A stretch of 64,000 nucleotides of DNA from Turnera subulata (lineage: Eukaryota; Streptophyta; Magnoliopsida; Malpighiales; Passifloraceae): the NCBI GenBank assembly GCA_028386065.3, contig JAKUCV010003303.1, positions 7,597-71,596 of the forward strand. Direction: 5' to 3'. The position numbers were made by a program, and so were the translations under genes. This document shows, one piece after another, positions 57,504 through 64,000 of this stretch. Each line of letters starts with the position of its first letter. The stretch's first letter is position 1. Under the pieces are notes generated by a model. That model was not told the DNA's origin, made no database searches, and saw only the letters and a list, made by a program, of their open reading frames with translations.

Positions 57504-60500
57504 TGCAAGGGTGTCTTAGTAAATTCCCTTGGTAGCTAATGGCTGGGAACACTATGTTACTGACGACAGTTTCGCATCATTCTGGCAAACAAATTAACCG
57601 TGTAAATGTTTTTCTTCCTTTTTCTTTGTTTTTCCTTTTGGTTGTAGGGTTCTACTCGGCTTCCACATATGTACATATGAACCATGACCGAGAAGTTGCA
57701 GTAGCGAGGTTGTCCCTTTTCCACTTCTAATTTACTTTGATGTACATGATTTTAGCAGTGGAAAAAAATGTAAAAAGAACGAAGATGCAATGAAGAGATA
57801 GCGTAGCTAATTTATTGATGTCTTTATTTTGTGGTTCAGTCCACCTTGTATTTTTGTCTACATATCAGACTTTGGTTTTGGGTATTGTGATTTTGAGCCG
57901 ATAATTAGATGTCAGCATGGTAATCTTTAAATGTTCAAACATAAATGTTGTTCTTCCTTTTCCCTTTATATTTTTACCCATTCATGTTGGAGCATGGTTA
58001 TGAAAATAAAGTCTTCGTTTATTTATGGTTTCCTCCCCTAGCTTATCGTGTCTGTTCCAACTCTTAAAAGACTATTCAGTGAGAGGGCTATCCCCACAAT
58101 GTTGCATGCCCCAAGGCATAGAACAAATTTGGGACATTACTTAGAGGGACGTTGAGTTCTTTGTAATTTAGATTGTAATATTTTTTGGGGGGGTTCAATG
58201 GCTTTCCTCCAATTTTTGTACAGAGAATGAGCAAATATGGAATCAACATCATGCAATCTTAGCCTTGGGGAGGGGGAGGGGAGGGGAGGGGTGCTAAATA
58301 GAAAAGAAAGTCACTCAGAGAAATGAATAGTGTAAGGAGAGAAATTGGTCCGAGAAAATATGCTTTAATGAGGAGTTGTAGACTTGTAGTTGCATTGCGG
58401 GCGGGTCTACATTTGTAAGGGGTCCGTCCATATATATTGCATGTTGGGCAATGACCGTTGCGAAAGTAGCAGCGGGATATGAACGGTGCATATTGCAGAA
58501 GGTAGCGCACCCTTTTGGTTTCATACGCATTCAGGAGTCCTAAATTTAGTCAATCAAGGTCAAGAGCATAAATTCAACTTGACATATGTCTGTATATAAT
58601 TGGTGTTTATGGTGGAATGCTTGGTTGGACAAATTAATGTTGTTTGTAGTGTCTTGTAGATGATAAAGATCATATATATATATATATCCAGGGATCACCA
58701 AAATTTATATGGGTTAGAAATATCGGGATGATTGAAAATGATGCGTGTGATGGTTTCAAGTCTTCAAGGGGGATGATGATATTTTTATTCTTGCTAAGCT
58801 ATTTCGTGGGCTTCTCTTCTCTCCTCTTGGCCGAAACGAATAAAAGATAAAAGATGAAGATGGCACATGCAGTTCAGTAACGCAAGTTTCAAAAATGATA
58901 TATTATCAGAATGACCCGCGTTTCTTAATTACTTGTGTTAAGTAAGAGTCAAGCCTAAATTAAATGCCTCCTAATTATTGCATTGCAGCAGCAGTAGTAG
59001 TAGTCCACAAGTACGCCTCGCATTGTTTTAATTAATGATGATGATAACATATATAAAAGGATAAGGTACACAAAATAAATATACCCGCTGGTTCACCGAT
59101 GATATATACTAATATATAGATTCCGAGCATATATATGCATCAGGCCGACGAATTTGAACTAAAACTGGTGGGGATGCTCCACATATGTATATGTTTCTGT
59201 TGATAGAAATACGCAAAATTATTACGATCGAGGAAGATCAAAATGGCAGCACTACGAGTCCTCAAACCATTTGTGCTACTCGTATTCGTATAGATTGTCA
59301 AACAAAAACTGAAAAAGAAAAAAAGGGAAATCACTGCTAAAGTGGTGTACATGCACTCACAACCAAACCACTTAGCACCACTACATATACCAATCATATA
59401 TTAAAGGTACTGTGCAAAGCAATATATACCATGATGTTTGCTTATAATCTAAACAAAGTCCGCCAAAACACGGAGAATAATATACTATGGGCACACTATA
59501 AATGTTAATGTGGTAGCACCACCACATATTTTATGGTCTGTATATGGACCTGAACGCGTTGAAAGCACTCACTCAATAAAGCAAGCATGTGAAGATTTCA
59601 CGCGGGACAACAAAACAACAACAACAACAACAACAACTTTTCCATCTATTTCAACGACTTTGGAGGCAGAGAGTTGGCCTTCAAATGGAAACCAGCTAGC
59701 TATGGATATTGGATCATCATCAGCTATATTAGCTAGCTACGTACCACTACCCACTTATATCCCCCGCCACCACCCCCACCCATTACCATTTCACCATTAT
59801 GTGGGACACCTCAATTAAGCACACAATTAGCATCGCTTATTTCTTTTTGTTATCCTATATAATAAGTTTTGACTTTCTTAAAAGTCATGTCCAACATCCA
59901 TTTTATATTTGTATATATATCTATATATATATGTCAACCTTAATTAATCCCAACTCCAATTGTTTCTACCAAATTTTAATGTGACATAATTACTGACACA
60001 ATCAATGTCTATTACATTGTAATTAAGTTGTTTAAGCTGGCCAGTTATATATAATTGAACTGCAAGTACTCAGCAAAAAAGATATCTAGTTCAATTGCTC
60101 CCACGTATTTTTTAATTAACCAGATGGAAAATGTGTTTTCATGCTGCTACAAATGCTCCGATCCATTAATTAATAATCAAAATTAAGGTTGCCATACAGT
60201 CCATTTCCATTTGACATGTAATTAGAAGTTACCTCGTCACTGAAGCTACCTCGTCACTAAAGCTAGTTACAGTTTCGAATTAAATGACAATATTCTCGAT
60301 GGTACTACAATAAATTTATTGACTTAATAGATATAAGTGACATGAGTGCATGAATTGTGATACATAATTAATATAATTTGATATATATACTGATGTCATG
60401 GCGGCAAACGATTATGGCCAATTAATTAATCTTACGTGTCTTCGTACATATGCATGCAATAAAATGTATATTAATTAAGATAGACCGGAACCATGCTTTT

Positions 60501-60620
60501 TGGAGACTGAAAAGAGTAAACCAAATTAGGTGGAGAAAACGATAGACCCACTACTTGGACTTTTTTTATTATCCGTATTATCTTATGGGACAACCTTTTG
60601 GCAATCATTCACGTATATAT
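57504..60620. other. Intergenic region between the PHD gene and the peroxidase
   Basis: The first few hundred bases are 3' UTR of the PHD gene. The rest is AT-rich with short (TA)n runs (about 58673-58687, 59913-59931), (CAA)n at about 59611-59636, a G-rich block at 58265-58292 and a 17-bp tandem duplication TACCTCGTCACT(G/A)AAGC at about 60231-60264. Open frames at 59140-59397 and 59510-59818 have no recognisable domain. Confidence 0.45.
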
Positions 60621-60634
60621 GTATATATAAATAT
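60621..60634 (+). promoter_or_regulatory. TATA box of the peroxidase gene
   Basis: GTATATATAAATAT followed by GGGGGC, about 250 bases before the ATG at 60886. A second TATATAAATA at about 60825-60834 lies too close to the first ATG to be the core promoter of a transcript that contains it. Confidence 0.45.
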
Positions 60635-60885
60635 GGGGGCAGCTTGGTTTTCACTCTTCAAACAAAAGCTGGCAACATTTTGGTAGCGAGCAAACATTAT
60701 TAAACTTGATAGATAGATAGATTCTTGTTACAGTTAAATAGGATCATCGATCAATTGAGTGTCTTAACACGATCACCTCAATTACTTAAGAGTGGGAGTG
60801 GGATTAATTTGGGTTTGGGTCTCCATATATAAATATGCATATGCCGCCAGTAGTAGTGAAGAAGAGAGGTGTAAGTGTGGGAAGA

Positions 60886-61507
60886 ATGGTTAAGGCTAAT
60901 ATTGTGGGAGTGTTGCTATTCATGGAGATACTAGTGAGTGGTTATCGATTTGGAGTGGATGGGCTGAGCATGAACTACTACGTTCTTAGTTGCCCAATGC
61001 TTGAGCCAATTGTGAGGAACACGGTTTCAAGTGCTTTGCAGGCTGATCCTACCCTTGCTGGTGCCCTTGTCAGAATGCATTTCCACGACTGCTTCATACA
61101 AGTAATATTACTAATTAATTACCTTCTTCTCATCATATATATGTATTTCTCAATATCGTCTTCATCTCTTCATAAAATATATATTGATTTTATATATACC
61201 TTTAGTTAATTAGTATCAGCTAGCTAGCTAGCATTTTTATTTAGTTGGATGTAATTTATTTGTGTGGTTGGTACAATGATGATATAATGATTAATTAATT
61301 AATTAGGGGTGCGACGGGTCTATCCTGATTGATTCGACAAAGGACAACACAGCAGAGAAGGACTCTCCGGGAAATCTAAGCTTGCGGGGTTACGAAGTGA
61401 TTGATGATATCAAAGAGCAACTTGAAGACCAATGCCCTGGCGTCGTCTCCTGTGCTGATATTGTTGCAATGGCCGCTAGAGATGCAATTTCTTGGGTATG
61501 TAATGTG

Positions 61508-61568
<61 letters not shown>

Positions 61569-62392
61569 ATTCATCAATATATATTTTTTTTTGCCGAGGT
61601 ATTCATCAATATATATAATGAACTAACTAAATATTAATGTCATATATTAATTATATGCGGATGGATATTGGTATTGGATGGTGATACAGTCAGGGGGTCC
61701 AGTGTATGACATACCAAAAGGAAGAAAGGACGGGAGGAGGTCCAAAATAGAAGACACCATCAATCTGCCTTTTCCAACTTTCAACGCCACCGAGCTCATT
61801 AGGGCCTTTGGACAGCGTGGCTTCAACACTCAAGAGATGGTTGCTTTGTCAGGTAATTACTAGTTGCTACTAGCTAGCTGGCTAATAATTAATTATGAGT
61901 AATCAATTATTATTCTTAATTAAATAAGTAATTAAGCTGCTATATATATAGTATGTAAATATTGAATTAATTTTGTTTTTTAAATTGGGGTATATATGCA
62001 TATATATAGGGGCACATACGTTAGGGGTGGCAAGATGCGCATCGTTCAAGAGCAGATTAAGTGATCCCGCGGATCCAAGCATAGACTCGGAGTTCGTGAA
62101 GACATTGTCAAGAACATGCGGAGGGGGAGACAATGCAGAGCAACCCTTCGATGCAACCAGGAACGACTTCGACAACTTGTACTTCACTGCCTTGCAACGC
62201 AAAGCTGGAGTCCTCTTCTCCGACCAGACACTGTTCACCAGCCCCAAGACTAAACCCATCGTCAACGCTTATGCCTTCAACCAGGCCATGTTCTTCCTTG
62301 ACTTCCAACAAGCCATGATCAAGATGGGAATGCTTGATGTCAAGGAAGGATCCAAGGGAGAAGTCAGAGACAATTGCCGCAAAATTAATTAA
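60886..62392 (+). CDS. PER47: Class III secretory peroxidase, peroxidase 47-like
   Basis: Four exons, 60886-61101, 61307-61495, 61690-61852, 62010-62392. Starting at the third in-frame Met (60886) gives 316 aa, matching Arabidopsis PER47 (about 314), and puts a hydrophobic signal peptide at the N-terminus ([19 protein letters not shown]); the ATG at 60835 would add 17 residues (MHMPPVVVKKRG...) and is less likely. Using the short numbering, distal Arg63, Phe66 and His67 lie in RMHFHDCF, proximal His192 in LSGAHTLG. All eight disulphide cysteines of the family are present (SCP, DCF, GCD, QCP, SCAD, RCAS, RTC, NCR). The enzyme oxidises phenolics with hydrogen peroxide in the cell wall; PER47 is associated with lignifying vessels. 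Introns follow the classic class III positions. The second carries a long (TA)n and a micro-insertion. Confidence 0.95.
61510..61566. repeat. (TA)n microsatellite in peroxidase intron 2
   Basis: About 55 bases of uninterrupted TA dinucleotide directly after the exon 2 donor region. Likely length-polymorphic. Confidence 0.95.
61568..61616 (-). mobile_element. Micro-insertion with T tract flanked by 17-bp direct repeats, in a peroxidase intron
   Basis: TATTCATCAATATATAT occurs at 61568-61584 and exactly again at 61600-61616. The 15 bases between, read on the minus strand, are CCTCGGC plus eight A, a typical plant LINE 3' terminus. Because part of the repeat is TA-rich, the exact edge is uncertain by a base or two. 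Confidence 0.6.
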
Positions 62393-62686
62393 TTATATCC
62401 AAATGAGTGCATGCATGCATGATCCTCTCCATCATCATAATAATCAGTAGTGGCTAGCTATATGGTCGATCGTGTCAACTGTATAATTGAATTGAATTGA
62501 TATGGATATATTGAGAGGAGGAATCATCGTGCACTACATGGATTCAATATCTTCTTTGTTATGGCCAGCTAAGTAGGGATCATATATATATATACAGTGT
62601 TTGCAAATTAAGGAATATTGGTCTGACATCATCATCTCCTGCTATATATATAGCTACCTAGTGTTTTTGGTTGTGTATTGTATGAT

Positions 62687-62730
<44 letters not shown>

Positions 62731-63593
62731 AGCTCAAAGGATATATCTACATCTCTCTCTCTATATATATATATGTTCCTTGTACGTACTTCTATATGTA
62801 TATATAATATATGAACATTGTTAATTAAGATGTAATATTACTTAGTGGCTGTGTTTCTTAACTAGCTAGCTAGCTTGCTAGTTAAGTGGAGTACTCAATA
62901 ATGTCTTTCATGATTTTGCTCTCTGAATTGGTACGTACGTCTCCTTCCAGAAATTGAGGTTACAGTATGGATAGCTAGCGCAAATGAATGTGTAATGGTG
63001 ATATGAGCATGCGATGTGATGATAAGTTAGTGCAAGCAACAAATTAAATCAATTAATATAAAGAAGGAACTTACTCATCTAGCTATCATATATTTCAACT
63101 CAACTGGCAGAGTAGATATCTTAAGGGCTTTGATGTTTAATGGACAGATGCAAAATGAAAAGAATGGTAAGAAAGCAAACTGATAAGAGAAAGAAAGAAA
63201 GAAAGGAATAGGAGGGAAAAAGAGAAGGAGGTTGAGATGAGAGAAGGCCCAATAATAAATATATGTATGTAATGTTAGTTATGAGGGGTTGGGGGAGGGA
63301 TGGGTTTGAATGTTTATTGGGTTAAGAAGTGAAAGGAGGCCCAACCTAAACGAAGGCCCAAAATCTCAAAAGTCATCAAAATCTTAGTAGGGGAATAGTA
63401 TGTAATGTAATGTTAGATTTGTGGGTTGGGGGATGGATGGGTTTATCGGGTTTAAGAACTGAAGAGAGGCCCAACTCAAAAGAAGTTAGAAAAACCCCAA
63501 AATGTCTCAGATCCCTTCTCTCTCTCTCTCTCCTTTGCAATTGCATCACATCTCACATCACACAGGTAGGTAGTGACTAGTGAGTAACACTAA
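62393..63593. other. Peroxidase 3' UTR and intergenic sequence
   Basis: Contains a (TA)n run at about 62685-62728, several shorter TA runs, and a degenerate direct repeat at 63266-63475. GGCCCAA motifs cluster at 63246-63475. (CT)n at about 63518-63533. No gene is recognisable. Confidence 0.5.
63266..63475. repeat. Degenerate direct repeat ending in GGCCCAAC
   Basis: Units 63266-63345 and 63399-63475 share TATGTAATG, GGGTTGGGGGA(G/T)GGATGGG, GGGTT(T)AAGAA and end in GAGGCCCAAC. They are about 133 bp apart. The GGCCCAA element is a common promoter motif (TCP site II type). Confidence 0.8.
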
Positions 63594-63995
63594 CCCTCTG
63601 TTTGGTATCATGGAATTGATTTCAATTCTTGGAATTGAAATCAATTCCTTAGTTTGGTATAATTCTACTTCACTTAAAATAGGAATTGAATTCTATTTTT
63701 TATTTTTGGAACAATATTTTGGTAATATTTCAAATCTTCAATTCCATTGAATAAGTATTGGTATGTGTAAATGATAAAAATGACCCTATATTCTTATTTT
63801 AGTTTTTTTAGTAAAAGGACAATTTAGATAATTTTAACAATTCAATTGATAATTTGATTTATACCAAATATTGAAATTGAATTCAATTCCTCATTATTAA
63901 AAAGTATATGGAAATTGATTTCATAATGAATTCTAATTCTAAATTTTTAATGATTTGAATTCAATTCCAATTCCAAATTGATACCAAAGAGACTG
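63594..63995. mobile_element. Tourist-like MITE (PIF/Harbinger type)
   Basis: The left end CCCTCTGTTTGGTATCA and the reverse-complemented right end CAGTCTCTTTGGTATCA match at 13 of 17 positions. The element is flanked by TAA at 63591-63593 and 63996-63998, matching the TNA target duplication of PIF/Harbinger elements. The interior is AT-rich, full of GGAATTGAATTC-type inverted motifs, and has no coding frame. The length of 402 bp fits a MITE. Confidence 0.8.
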
Positions 63996-64000
63996 TAATA

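Noticed and set aside
59510..59818. 102-aa frame between the PHD and peroxidase genes
   Set aside because: Contains (CAA)n-coded Thr run and no recognisable domain; no supporting gene structure.
1..64000. CRISPR arrays, bacterial operons, rRNA or tRNA genes
   Set aside because: The sequence is plant nuclear; tandem repeats present are microsatellites or element leaders, and I did not recognise any tRNA or rRNA signature by eye.

Overview
This is a stretch of a flowering-plant nuclear genome, almost certainly a eudicot. The evidence is AT-rich GT-AG introns, plant-only gene families (SGS3, a DYAD/AMEIOTIC1-like protein, a class III peroxidase, a PHD protein of the At1g33420 type), an L1-type plant LINE, an LTR-retrotransposon end, MITE-like elements and many microsatellites. 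I cannot name the species from the sequence. Eight multi-exon or single-exon host genes and one less certain small gene can be read; for each spliced gene the exon phases close into one continuous frame.

Layout. 1-1773: end of an LTR retrotransposon pointing left (LTR 1534-1773; internal leader with tandem repeats 1-1533). 3165-12697 (+): P5A-type ATPase (PDR2/MIA), 20 coding exons. 14474-15118 (+): small low-complexity protein. 16368-18189 (+): acyl-CoA thioesterase 13-like hotdog protein. 19614-22234 (-): DYAD/AMEIOTIC1-like protein with internally repeated C-terminal modules. 27440-30207 (+): makorin-type CCCH/RING ubiquitin ligase. 31909-38632 (+): CLPTM1-family membrane protein. 38978-39467: 5'-truncated LINE with a 12-bp target-site duplication. 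40162-43339 (-): SGS3. About 45205-46262: degenerate repeats, then a full-length LINE (46500-52118) with two intact ORFs overlapping by ATGA. 53189-57503 (+): PHD-finger protein. 60886-62392 (+): peroxidase 47-like secreted peroxidase. 63594-63995: Tourist-like MITE flanked by TAA.

The genes do not form one pathway; they are independent housekeeping, RNA-silencing, meiosis-related and cell-wall genes. Four of them (PDR2, DYAD-like, CLPTM1, SGS3) are, from what I know of Arabidopsis, close neighbours on chromosome 5 (At5g23630, At5g23610, At5g23575, At5g23570) in the same relative order, so the left two thirds of the window looks like an anciently conserved block with makorin and other genes interspersed.

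The most unusual signal is a graded series of retrotransposition scars: one intact LINE, one 490-bp 5'-truncated LINE, and four tiny (15-25 bp) A-tailed inserts at 2601, 19037, 30895 and 61585, each bounded by exact 16-17 bp direct repeats. They look like LINE insertions that kept only the last few bases of the 3' end plus the A tail. I found no evidence of a novel multigene system.
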